NCBI GenBank assembly: GCA_021849075.1
Contig: JAJZTH010000024.1
Location: forward strand, 1 to 47,401
Origin: Pseudomonadota bacterium
GTDB lineage: Bacteria; Pseudomonadota; Alphaproteobacteria; Sphingomonadales; Sphingomonadaceae
Direction: 5' to 3'
Length of the DNA: 47,401 bases
A program made the translations under genes and the position numbers. Under the pieces are notes generated by a model. It was not told the DNA's origin and did not search any database. It worked only from the letters and a program-made list of their open reading frames with translations. Positions 27,308-35,704 of this stretch are shown piece after piece; the stretch's first letter is position 1; every line of letters starts with the position of its first letter.

Positions 27308-28644
27308 GGCGGCATTTCAGGGGATCGCTGGGGCTGCTCGGCCGGCTTTCGGCGATCCTGCTGTTGACGGTCACGCTGGAATTTGCGGTCGGCACCCTCA
27401 TTTACGAGCGCGCCAGCCATCTCTCCCTGCAGGATGACGAAGCCCGGCGTCTGGCCGAACATCTGGTCATCGCCCGCAAATTGCTGTCTGAACAATCGCG
27501 AGTCGATCGTCCCGCGCTCAGCCTTCAACTGACGACCGATCGTTACGACGTGCACTGGTCGCCCTCCGCGCCGCCGCCGCCGCCTTTGTCGCCGGAGCTT
27601 CAGCGCATGCGGCAACAGATCGTCGCCTGGGAACCCAAGCTGGAGAAGACCGGCCTCTGGTTGCGGGTGACGCCCGGCCGGCATTCGGAAATCAATGGCG
27701 GCCTGCAACTGCGCGACCGCAGCTGGCTCTATTTCGGCATGCATCATTATGGCAGCAAATGGGCCTTCACCATCGGCCGGATGGGGCTGGCGCTCATTCC
27801 CGTCCTCGCGTTGCTGGTGGCGGGCTGGCTGTTGATCCGCCGGACGCTGTCGCCCTTGCGCGATCTGACCCACGCCACGCACAAGATCGGGCGCGGCTCC
27901 GAAGTCGTGGTGCCCGAAGCGGGCACCAATGATGTGCGCAACCTCATCACCGCCTTCAACGCGATGCAGGCGCGCATCCATCGCCTGATCGATGAACGCA
28001 CAGAAACGCTGGCGGCGGTCGGCCATGATCTGCGCACGCCGCTTGCCCGGCTGCAATTGCGGCTGGACATGCTGAAGGACGATGAAGTCCAGCAGGCGAT
28101 GGCCGGCGATCTGGAGGAAATGGGCGCGATGCTGGAATCGCTCCTGGCCTTTCTGGGCGGAGAGAAGGATCCCGAGCCGCCGGTGCGCACCGACATCGCC
28201 GTCAGCATCGCCACCGTGGTCGACGCCTTTCAGGATCACGACCATGACGTCACCTATGAAGGGGCGGATCATCTGGAAATGGATGTGCGCGCCTTGTCGC
28301 TGCGTCGCGCGGTGCGCAACCTCATCGAAAATGCGCTCCATTATGGTCAGCGCGCCCGCGTTTCGCTGGAGCGGGCCGGCAATGAAGTGCTGATCCGCGT
28401 GGATGATGACGGTCCGGGCATCCCGCGCGAACGACTGGAGGAGGTGCTGCGGCCCTTTTCCCGGCTGGACGATGCGCGTCAGCGCAACACGCGCGGGCTG
28501 GGTCTGGGGCTGGCGATCGTGCAGAAAGCGGTCGCGGCCGAGGGCGGCCAGTTGACACTGGCGAACCGGCCGGATGGTGGTCTGCGCGCCGAAATCTGCC
28601 TGCATTTGCCCCGATCGGCGCCAAGAACGCCCATCCGCGCCTAA
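27304..28644 (+). CDS. Membrane sensor histidine kinase
   Basis: Cognate kinase for the upstream regulator, 446 residues. It has a transmembrane helix at about 14-34, a periplasmic sensor segment of about 120 residues with a Pro-rich run (PPPPP near 90), a second helix at about 160-178, HAMP (180-230), H-box VGHDLRTPLARLQ with His241, N-box LIENALHYG, VDDDGPGIP and GLGLGLAIV. The start is TTG at 27304, with 4 bases overlap; no ATG lies close. EnvZ-like in layout. Confidence 0.93.
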   Translation: MRRHFRGSLGLLGRLSAILLLTVTLEFAVGTLIYERASHLSLQDDEARRLAEHLVIARKLLSEQSRVDRPALSLQLTTDRYDVHWSPSAPPPPPLSPELQRMRQQIVAWEPKLEKTGLWLRVTPGRHSEINGGLQLRDRSWLYFGMHHYGSKWAFTIGRMGLALIPVLALLVAGWLLIRRTLSPLRDLTHATHKIGRGSEVVVPEAGTNDVRNLITAFNAMQARIHRLIDERTETLAAVGHDLRTPLARLQLRLDMLKDDEVQQAMAGDLEEMGAMLESLLAFLGGEKDPEPPVRTDIAVSIATVVDAFQDHDHDVTYEGADHLEMDVRALSLRRAVRNLIENALHYGQRARVSLERAGNEVLIRVDDDGPGIPRERLEEVLRPFSRLDDARQRNTRGLGLGLAIVQKAVAAEGGQLTLANRPDGGLRAEICLHLPRSAPRTPIRA

Positions 28645-28732
28645 AAGAAAAACCGTCCGTCCCCAAGCAAAACTCGTTTATCGCGCTCCCTGCCTCCACG
28701 CTATGTCGGCCCTGCAAAGGCATGAGGCGAAT

Positions 28733-29755
28733 ATGAACGCAGACGGACCGGACGACGATCGCAGCATTGAAGGGCGTGAGGTCGAAGGATATTGGGATCT
28801 GGACCAGCTGGTTTCGGAACTGAGCGTGGCCCGGTCGCGCTGGCGGCAGGCGCAACAGCATCATGCCGAATATGGCGCCGAAGGCTTCCCGTCGCGCGCC
28901 AATCTGGCGAAGATCATGCAGTCGCTGTGCGGCGCGCTGTTCCCGCTGCGCCTCGGCCCCAGCTTCGTGCGCCTGCATAATGAAGATGCCTTCGTCGCCG
29001 AAACGCTCCAGACGGTGCTCAGCCGCCTCTACGGCCAGATCCGACTGGAACTTATCTATGCGCTGAAGGATGAACCGGCGGCCGTGGTCGATCGGGAGGC
29101 CGCCCGCATCATCGGCGGTTTCGCGCAAAGCTTGCCGGGCCTGCGCGTGCTGCTCGATACCGATGTCGACGCCGCTTTCCTGGGCGATCCGGCGGCGCGC
29201 AGCGTGGACGAAGTGCTGATCTGCTACCCCTCCATGCTGGCGATCATCCATCACCGGCTGGCGCATCGGCTCTATGATCTGGGCGCGCCGCTGGTCGCGC
29301 GCATCATCTCCGAAATCGCGCATGGCAAGACCGGGATCGACATTCATCCTGGCGCGACCATCGGCCAGTCCTTCTTCATCGATCATGGCACCGGCGTCGT
29401 CATCGGCGAAACCGCGATCGTGGGCAATCGCGTGCGCCTTTATCAGGGCGTGACGCTGGGCGCGCGCAGCTTCCCGGCGGACGAAAAGGGGCAACTGGAA
29501 AAGGCGCAGCCCCGCCACCCGATCATCGAGGATGATGTGGTCATCTATGCCGGCGCGACGGTGCTGGGCCGGATCATCGTGGGCAGCCGATCGGTCATCG
29601 GTGGCAATGTCTGGCTGACCGACAGCGTCCCGGCCGACTCCAACGTACGGCAGGCCAAGGCGCATTATGAAGTCACCAGCCGCGTCGAAGTCTCCGCCCC
29701 CCACCGCGTCCACGCCCTGCTGGAAAGCACCGACGGCATCGGCGAGAATATCTGA
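28733..29755 (+). CDS. epsC: Serine O-acetyltransferase, EpsC type
   Basis: Transfers acetyl from acetyl-CoA to L-serine, the first step of cysteine synthesis. At 340 residues it is longer than CysE, with the N-terminal helical domain typical of EpsC-type enzymes. A left-handed hexapeptide-repeat beta helix follows (about 200-300: GIDIHPGATIG, FFIDHGTGVVIGETAIVG, GVTLGARS). ATG 28733 has GAGG at a 5-base spacing; an ATG ten codons upstream is less well placed. The gene stands alone downstream of the two-component pair. Confidence 0.92.
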   Translation: MNADGPDDDRSIEGREVEGYWDLDQLVSELSVARSRWRQAQQHHAEYGAEGFPSRANLAKIMQSLCGALFPLRLGPSFVRLHNEDAFVAETLQTVLSRLYGQIRLELIYALKDEPAAVVDREAARIIGGFAQSLPGLRVLLDTDVDAAFLGDPAARSVDEVLICYPSMLAIIHHRLAHRLYDLGAPLVARIISEIAHGKTGIDIHPGATIGQSFFIDHGTGVVIGETAIVGNRVRLYQGVTLGARSFPADEKGQLEKAQPRHPIIEDDVVIYAGATVLGRIIVGSRSVIGGNVWLTDSVPADSNVRQAKAHYEVTSRVEVSAPHRVHALLESTDGIGENI

Positions 29756-29778
29756 GGGAAGGGGGGGCGTGGCCGATA

Positions 29779-29831
29779 TGGGTGGTTTCCTGCCATTCCC
29801 CTCCCGCCTGCGGGAGGGGCAGCGAGACTTA
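29779..29831. repeat. Palindromic repeat, copy 1
   Basis: 53 bases matching 47226-47278 with three differences. It contains a perfect 10-base stem (CCCCTCCCGC/GCGGGAGGGG) with a 2-base loop; two of the differences are in the loop. The similarity continues weakly a few bases upstream. It is part of a cluster of hairpins between convergent genes. Confidence 0.8.
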
Positions 29832-29855
29832 CGCGCGTAGCGCGTTAGTCGCAGC

Positions 29856-29887
29856 GGGGTGGGCTGTTGCGACGTCCAGCCCACCCC
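29856..29887. repeat. Inverted repeat in the palindrome cluster
   Basis: GGGGTGGGCTG at 29856-29866 and its exact complement at 29877-29887, with a 10-base loop. It lies between two CCCTCCCGC-type hairpins. Confidence 0.7.
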
Positions 29888-29891
29888 CTAA

Positions 29892-29915
29892 CCCCCTCCC
29901 GCTGGCGGGAGGGGG
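29892..29915. repeat. Second CCCTCCCGC-type hairpin
   Basis: CCCCCTCCCGC (29892-29902) and GCGGGAGGGGG (29905-29915) form an 11-base stem with a 2-base loop, a partner to copy 1. The pair resembles a BIME-like arrangement of REP elements. Confidence 0.7.
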
Positions 29916-29948
29916 AACAGGCTACCTATTGCCCGCGCCAGCCCAAAG

Positions 29949-29977
29949 CCCGTTCGCTTCGAGCGAAGTCGAGAAGC
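29949..29977. repeat. REP-like sequence (TTCGCT/AGCGAA type)
   Basis: CCCGTTCGCTTCGAGCGAAG continues to TCGAGAAGC. It contains a TTCGCT/AGCGAA stem and an outer GCTTC/GAAGC match, and resembles short intergenic repeats common in sphingomonad genomes. The similarity is from memory, not from a search. Confidence 0.5.
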
Positions 29978-30030
29978 ACATAGCCCTTAATTGCCCGCTC
30001 CCCGACCTGCCCGAAACGAACAGCCATGCC

Positions 30031-31713
30031 TCACTGTGCGCAGCTATCCCCCGCGCCGGCCACCAGATCCAGGCACCGCCCGTCAATCTCATCCTTCGCC
30101 ACCGGCAGATGGATCAGCGCGGCCAGCGTCGGCAGGATATCCACCGTCTCCACGCCCAGCGGCTGTTCGAAATGCTGCATCCCCTTGCGCCAGAACAGGA
30201 TCGGCACGCGGCGATCCGTGTCCCAGGGCGAGCCATGGGTGGCGACCGCGCCCATGGTGGCGCTTTCCGGGATCGACATGACCCGCGGCTTCAGCAGCAC
30301 CAGCAGATCGCCCGACCGCGGCGCATAGAAGCTGGCGCGCGCCTCCTGGATCAGGCTCCAGCTTTCAGGCGGGCCGGAGGGGGAGGGGGTGGCGGCGATT
30401 TCCGCCTTGGTGAAGACGGTCTGCACCTGCGGATGCGCGCGCAGATAGGCCAAGGTGGCGGCCTCCACCTTTGCGCGTTCGGCGGCCGTCAGCCCCTTGT
30501 CGAAATAAAAGTCGCCTGCCGGGCCGTCGCCCCAGATGACCTTCTTGCCGGCCATGCCGACCTGCTCGGCGATGGTCGCGTTCAGCGCCTTGGGCGTCAG
30601 CGCCTTGTCGACCCGCTGCTCCATCGGCATCGCGTTCAGATTATGCCGCTCGGGCAGGTCGTGGCCGCCATGGTCGGCGGTCAGCACCACCACATAGTCG
30701 ATCCCGTCCTTGTCCAGCCTGTCGAAGAACGCGCCCAGTTCGGTGTCCAGCCGGTCGACCTGGATGCAGCTTTCGGTGCCTTCGGTGCCATAGGTGTGGC
30801 CGACATAGTCGGTCGCGGACAGGCCGATCGAAATGATGTCGGTCTGCGCCTGCTTGCCCAGTTGCATGCTCTCGATCGCGGCGGCGGCGAAGGCCAAAGT
30901 CATCGCATCCTGCTCGGGCGAGATGCGGAAGCCATTATAGTCGCCCGCCTGCCGCACGAAGCGGCCGGTGCCCACCGTCTTGTTGCCCGCCTGCACGGCG
31001 AAGTCCTTCGACACGCACTGGGCAGGCAGTTCGAAACTGGGGTTTGGCTGGGCCAGGCGCTGGGCGAACACCTCGTTCACCTTGGCCACCAGCGGCGGCA
31101 CGGCGACGCCCTTGTAGCTGACATAGCCCTTCGAAGAGAGCCACCATGCCTGATCGGCGGTCGGCCCGCCCATCATGATCGCCGCGCGGTCCTTGCCGGA
31201 GACGGACACGACGCGGGTGGCGGGATTGGCGATCTTCATCCGGCCGCCCAGCGTGGGCACTTTCAGGTGCAGGGGCGACGCTTCATAATGGTCGCTGTCG
31301 GTGCCGGGCTGGGTTTCGTCTTCCGCGCAATAGATGGACTTGTCGTCGCGCTTGGCGTTGAGGTCGAACCAGTTGTTGGCGATGATGCCGGTGCGCGACG
31401 GGCGGCTGCCGGTCAGGATGGTCGAATGGCCGGGGCAGGTTTCGGTCGCGGCATGGCTCTGATAGCCGCGCGGAAAGACCGCGCCTTCGCTCGTCAGCCG
31501 CTTCAGGCCGCCGCTATAATATTGGCGATATTCGCTGAACAGATCGGCGGAAAACTGGTCGACGCTGATCGCGACGATCAGCTTGGGCGCTGAGGCAGGA
31601 ATGGTGGTCGGCGCGGCTGTCGCGGGCGTCGGTGCGGGGCTTTGCGCCATCAGGGGCGTGACAGGAGCCAGCGCGGTGGCAAGCAACAGGGCGGCGGCGA
31701 CTCTTTTGAACAT
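30031..31713 (-). CDS. phoK: PhoK-like alkaline phosphatase
   Basis: A secreted metal-dependent phosphatase of 560 residues, very close in length and motifs to Sphingomonas PhoK (SPAP). Signal peptide cleavage is near LMA/Q. The metal-site Asp52 (AISVDQF), the nucleophile region HAATETCPGHSTILTG (Thr90/Thr92), the NNWFD motif, and the later ATDYVGHTYG and LTADHGGHDLPE zinc ligands are all present. It releases phosphate from organic phosphates in the periplasm or medium. It is divergent from the DsbD-like gene with a 76-base gap; no clear Pho-box was seen. Confidence 0.92.
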   Translation of the reverse strand: MFKRVAAALLLATALAPVTPLMAQSPAPTPATAAPTTIPASAPKLIVAISVDQFSADLFSEYRQYYSGGLKRLTSEGAVFPRGYQSHAATETCPGHSTILTGSRPSRTGIIANNWFDLNAKRDDKSIYCAEDETQPGTDSDHYEASPLHLKVPTLGGRMKIANPATRVVSVSGKDRAAIMMGGPTADQAWWLSSKGYVSYKGVAVPPLVAKVNEVFAQRLAQPNPSFELPAQCVSKDFAVQAGNKTVGTGRFVRQAGDYNGFRISPEQDAMTLAFAAAAIESMQLGKQAQTDIISIGLSATDYVGHTYGTEGTESCIQVDRLDTELGAFFDRLDKDGIDYVVVLTADHGGHDLPERHNLNAMPMEQRVDKALTPKALNATIAEQVGMAGKKVIWGDGPAGDFYFDKGLTAAERAKVEAATLAYLRAHPQVQTVFTKAEIAATPSPSGPPESWSLIQEARASFYAPRSGDLLVLLKPRVMSIPESATMGAVATHGSPWDTDRRVPILFWRKGMQHFEQPLGVETVDILPTLAALIHLPVAKDEIDGRCLDLVAGAGDSCAQ

Positions 31714-31789
31714 ATGTACAACCTTCTCATGCCTTGACGGCGGATGAGGACCGACCTAGCCCCCATGCATCCACCCGACCAGAGGCCCG

Positions 31790-33829
31790 ATGCGGATTTT
31801 TCAAGTCATAATGATGACGCTTGCCTTGCTGGCGGGGGCGTCCGTCGCACAGACGGCCGCATGGGCGCAAAGCGCCTTTGGCGGTGGCGATACGCATATC
31901 GCCGCCGTGCTGGCGTCGGAAAGCGCCACGCCAAAAGCAGGGGCGGGTACGACCATCGCCTTCGCCATGACGCCGCAGGCCGGCTGGCACGGCTATTGGG
32001 AAAATCCCGGCGACGCCGGGCTGGGCATGAGCGTGGACTGGACCCTGCCAAAGGGCGTGACCATCGGCGCGCTGCGCTATCCGGTGCCCGAAACGCTGCT
32101 GATTTCCGGCTTGATGAACCATGTTTATGAAGGCCCCTATGCCGTGCTGGCGGACCTCAAGGTCGCGGCGGATGTCGCACCCGGCACGCATCTGCCGGTG
32201 CGGGCAAAGGCGCAATGGCTCGCCTGCACCGACAAGATTTGCGTGCCGCAAAATGGCGAATTGGCGCTGGATCTGATCGCAGGCGACGGCACCGTCACGC
32301 CGGCGGATCGCACCCGGTTCGACGGCTGGCGCACCCATCTGCCCCGGCCGCTGGGGTCGCAGGCGACCTATGCGGTCAAGGACGGCACGCTGCGCCTGTC
32401 GGTGCCGTTCCCCGCCAGCGCGCAGGCCAGCGATGTTCACCTCTTTCCGCTGGCGCAAGGGCTGGCTCGCTATGCCGCCCCGCAACAGGTGACGCGCGAT
32501 GGCGACCGGCTGCTGATCGAAACGCAAGCGGGCGAAGGCAAGGGCGGGCCGGTGCAGGCGGTGTTGCGCACCGGCGACCATGTCGGCTTCCTGCTGACCG
32601 CCGCGCCTGGCGCAGTCGAGCCGGCGGCCGGGGGCGGGGGCCAGTGGAGCGCCATTTTTGCAGCATTGGGTGGCGCGCTGCTCGGTGGCCTGCTGCTCAA
32701 CATCATGCCCTGCGTCTTTCCGATCCTGGGCCTCAAGGCCATGAGCCTGGCCAAGGCGGGCGGCGATGAACGCACCGTCCGCCGCGAAGCGATCGCCTAC
32801 ACGCTGGGCGTCATCCTCACCTGCATGGCGCTGGGTGGACTGCTGCTGGCCCTGCGCGCGGCGGGGATGGCGGCCGGCTGGGCCTTCCAGTTGCAGGACC
32901 CTCGCATCATCCTTGGCCTGCTGCTGTTGGTGACGGCGATCGCCTTCAACCTGGCCGGTCTGTTTGAACTGCGCGCCTATGGCGGCGGCGAAGGGCTGGC
33001 GGGGAAGGGCGGCATTGCCGGCTCCTTCTGGACCGGCGCGCTGGTTGCTTTCGTCGCGACGCCCTGCACCGGGCCGTTCATGGCGGCGGCGATGGGCGCG
33101 GCGCTGCTGCTACCCTTGCCTGCGGCGCTGGCGGTCTTCGCCGGGCTGGGCCTCGGCCTCGCGCTGCCCTTCCTGTTTCTTGCCTATCTGCCGGCCCTTC
33201 GCAATCGATTGCCAAAGCCCGGCGCATGGATGGGCCGCGTCCAGAAAATCCTGTCCATCCCGATGTTCCTGACCGCGCTGGGTCTCGCCTGGCTGCTCGG
33301 CCAGCAGCGCGGCGTTTCGGGCATGACCATCGGCCTTTGTGCGGCGCTGTTGCTGGCGCTGTTGCTCTGGGCATTGGGCGGTCGCCAGCGGCTGGGCAAG
33401 GGCGGCGGCCTGATCGCGGGTCTGCTCGCCATCGCTTTGTTCGCCGCCGCCAGCGTCGCTCTTCCGAGCCGCGCGCCCGCCGTTGCCGCCAATGAGGAAA
33501 CAACTGTCCACTTCGATGTCGCACGCCTCGCCGAGTTGCGCGGGGCCGGCAAACCCGTATTCCTCTACTTCACCGCAGACTGGTGCCTGACCTGCAAGGC
33601 GAACGAAGCCGCCGCCATCGACCGCGCCGAAACCCGCGCCGCGTTCGACAAGGCCGGCGTCACGGTGATGGTCGGCGACTGGACCAATGCCGATCCCGCC
33701 ATCACTCGCTTCCTCGAAAGTCAGGGGCGTTCGGGCGTTCCGCTCTATCTGTGGTATGCACCGGGCAAGGAGGCCCAGACCCTGCCGCAATTGCTGACCC
33801 CCGCCACCCTCGCCGGGCTGGTGCGCTGA
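31790..33829 (+). CDS. dsbD: DsbD/ScsB-like thiol:disulfide interchange protein
   Basis: A 679-residue protein that passes electrons from cytoplasmic thioredoxin to the periplasm. A signal peptide is followed by an N-terminal domain with CTDKIC (C146, C151). The membrane domain has about eight helices with C308 in NIMPCVFPILG and C426 in ATPCTGPF. The C-terminal thioredoxin domain has WCLTCK (C599, C602). All six redox cysteines are present. GAGG precedes ATG 31790. The stop overlaps the tlyA start (TGATG). Confidence 0.93.
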   Translation: MRIFQVIMMTLALLAGASVAQTAAWAQSAFGGGDTHIAAVLASESATPKAGAGTTIAFAMTPQAGWHGYWENPGDAGLGMSVDWTLPKGVTIGALRYPVPETLLISGLMNHVYEGPYAVLADLKVAADVAPGTHLPVRAKAQWLACTDKICVPQNGELALDLIAGDGTVTPADRTRFDGWRTHLPRPLGSQATYAVKDGTLRLSVPFPASAQASDVHLFPLAQGLARYAAPQQVTRDGDRLLIETQAGEGKGGPVQAVLRTGDHVGFLLTAAPGAVEPAAGGGGQWSAIFAALGGALLGGLLLNIMPCVFPILGLKAMSLAKAGGDERTVRREAIAYTLGVILTCMALGGLLLALRAAGMAAGWAFQLQDPRIILGLLLLVTAIAFNLAGLFELRAYGGGEGLAGKGGIAGSFWTGALVAFVATPCTGPFMAAAMGAALLLPLPAALAVFAGLGLGLALPFLFLAYLPALRNRLPKPGAWMGRVQKILSIPMFLTALGLAWLLGQQRGVSGMTIGLCAALLLALLLWALGGRQRLGKGGGLIAGLLAIALFAAASVALPSRAPAVAANEETTVHFDVARLAELRGAGKPVFLYFTADWCLTCKANEAAAIDRAETRAAFDKAGVTVMVGDWTNADPAITRFLESQGRSGVPLYLWYAPGKEAQTLPQLLTPATLAGLVR

Positions 33830-34566
33830 TGGCCAAGCTGCGCGCCGACCAGTTGCTCGTCGACAATGGCCTTGCCGAAAGCCGCGCCCGTGCGCAGGCG
33901 CTGATCCTGGCCGGCCTCGTCTATCTGGGCGACAAGAAGGTGGAAAAGGCCGGGCAGCAAGTGCCGGCCGACGCCGATCTCGACGTGCGCGGCCGCGATC
34001 ATCCCTGGGTCTCGCGCGGCGGCATCAAGCTGGCCCATGGGCTTGAGGAATTTTCCATCGACGTCACCGGCTTTGTCGCGATCGACGTCGGCTCCTCCAC
34101 TGGCGGCTTCACCGACGTTCTGCTGACGAACGGCGCGGCGAAAGTCTATGCGGTGGACAGCGGCACCAACCAGCTCGCCTGGAAATTGCGTTCCGACGAC
34201 CGGGTCGTCGTCCATGAACAGACCAGCGCCCGCATCCTGACCGACGCCCATATCCCCGAACCCATCGACATCATCGTGTGCGACGCCAGCTTCATCAGCC
34301 TCGCCAAGGTGCTGGAAAAGCCGCTCTCCTTCGCCAGAGACGGCGCGCATCTGCTCGCCCTCATCAAACCGCAATTTGAGGCGCGGCGCGAGGAAGTCGG
34401 AAAAAATGGCGTGGTGCGCGATGCCGCCGTCCACGACCGCGTGTGTGCTGAGGTGCAGGATTGGGTGCGGGAGCAAGGCTGGACTGTCGCGGGTCTGACG
34501 CAAAGCCCGATTACCGGGCCGCAGGGCAATGTCGAATTTCTTCTCCACGCCCGGCTTGGTGGATAA
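33829..34566 (+). CDS. tlyA: TlyA-family rRNA methyltransferase / hemolysin-like protein
   Basis: A 245-residue protein with an N-terminal S4 RNA-binding domain (about 1-65, including RADQLLVDNGLAESRARAQ) and a SAM-dependent methyltransferase domain with DVGSSTGGFTD (about 84-94) and CDASFISL. TlyA enzymes 2'-O-methylate ribosomal RNA. ATG overlaps the preceding DsbD stop by one base, so it is co-translated with it, although no functional link is known. Confidence 0.93.
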   Translation: MAKLRADQLLVDNGLAESRARAQALILAGLVYLGDKKVEKAGQQVPADADLDVRGRDHPWVSRGGIKLAHGLEEFSIDVTGFVAIDVGSSTGGFTDVLLTNGAAKVYAVDSGTNQLAWKLRSDDRVVVHEQTSARILTDAHIPEPIDIIVCDASFISLAKVLEKPLSFARDGAHLLALIKPQFEARREEVGKNGVVRDAAVHDRVCAEVQDWVREQGWTVAGLTQSPITGPQGNVEFLLHARLGG

Positions 34567-34654
34567 TGGACGTATGTTCGTTCCCGCAGCTACTGTCATA
34601 AGCATCGGCGCAACCCCTTTTGTGCCGCCCGAAAAGGCCCGTAAGCCCTCCGCC

Positions 34655-35695
34655 ATGCGTTCTTCTGCCCTGCCCATCACCCTGATCGCCCTTTGTCTTG
34701 CCGGTTGCAGCGGCGAAAAGGCGCGGCAATCGCGCGCGGTTCCCCTGGTCGAGGCGCAAACGGTCGCCGCGCAAGGTTTCACCGACAATGTGGAGGCGGT
34801 CGGCACGGCGCTCGCCAATGAACAGGTCGTGCTGTCCGCGCCCGTCACCGAACGCATCACCGCGCTCAACTTCGCCGATGGCGGTTATGTGGCGAAGGGG
34901 CAGGTGATCGCCACCCTCGCTGTTGGGCAGGAACGGGCCGAACTCGCCTCGGCCGAAGCGTCGGCATTGCAGGCGAACCAGCAGCTTCAGCGCATTCAGG
35001 CATTGAAGACGCGCGGCTTCGCCACTGGCGCCACGCTGGAACAACAGACGGCGCTCGCCAACGCCGCGCGCGCCAATGCTGACCTCGCCCGCGCCTCGAT
35101 TGGCGATCGCATCATCCGCGCGCCCTTTGCCGGCTGGGTGTCGCTGCGCACCGTATCGCCCGGCGCGATCGTCACGGCCGGCACCGCGATCGCCACCGTC
35201 AGCGACATCAGCCGGATCAAGCTGGACTTCACCATCCCGGAAACCCGTCTGTCGCTGGTGCGTGAAGCCATGCCGATCCGGGCCGTGTCCGCCGCCTGGC
35301 CCGACCGGCCGTTCAACGGAACCATCGCCACCATCGACCCTGTGATCGATCCCGCCACCCGCGCCATCCGAGTGCGCGCCATCCTGCCCAACCCGGATCG
35401 CGCGCTCAAACCCGGCATGCTGCTGACGGTCAGCATCCTCTCGCGCCAACGCCGTTCGCTCGCGGTGCCCGAACTGGCGCTGGTCGGCGATGGGGAGGAG
35501 CGCTTCGTTTTCGTGCTGGAGGATCGCACGGCAAAACGGGTCAAGGTCGACACCGGCATCCGCCAGAACGGTCTGGTCGAAATCACCGGCGGGCTGAAGG
35601 CCGGGCAGACGATCGTGACCGAAGGCGTGGTCAAGCTGACCGATGGCATGACGGTGCGGCTGGCGGGTGACAAGTCCGCCAAGACCGACGGCTAG
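34655..35695 (+). CDS. RND efflux periplasmic adaptor (membrane fusion) lipoprotein
   Basis: A 346-residue adaptor. The lipobox LAGC puts lipid-Cys at 18. It then has the adaptor layout: a lipoyl-like half, an alpha-helical hairpin (AELASAEASALQANQQLQRIQ to ARANADLARASI), a second lipoyl half (DRIIRAPFAGWVSLRTVSPG) and beta-barrel domains. It pairs with the inner-membrane pump 9 bases downstream. No outer-membrane factor gene is visible. ATG 34655 is chosen for the lipoprotein signal; the open frame upstream reaches into tlyA. Confidence 0.93.
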   Translation: MRSSALPITLIALCLAGCSGEKARQSRAVPLVEAQTVAAQGFTDNVEAVGTALANEQVVLSAPVTERITALNFADGGYVAKGQVIATLAVGQERAELASAEASALQANQQLQRIQALKTRGFATGATLEQQTALANAARANADLARASIGDRIIRAPFAGWVSLRTVSPGAIVTAGTAIATVSDISRIKLDFTIPETRLSLVREAMPIRAVSAAWPDRPFNGTIATIDPVIDPATRAIRVRAILPNPDRALKPGMLLTVSILSRQRRSLAVPELALVGDGEERFVFVLEDRTAKRVKVDTGIRQNGLVEITGGLKAGQTIVTEGVVKLTDGMTVRLAGDKSAKTDG

Positions 35696-35704
35696 GGCAG
35701 AACG

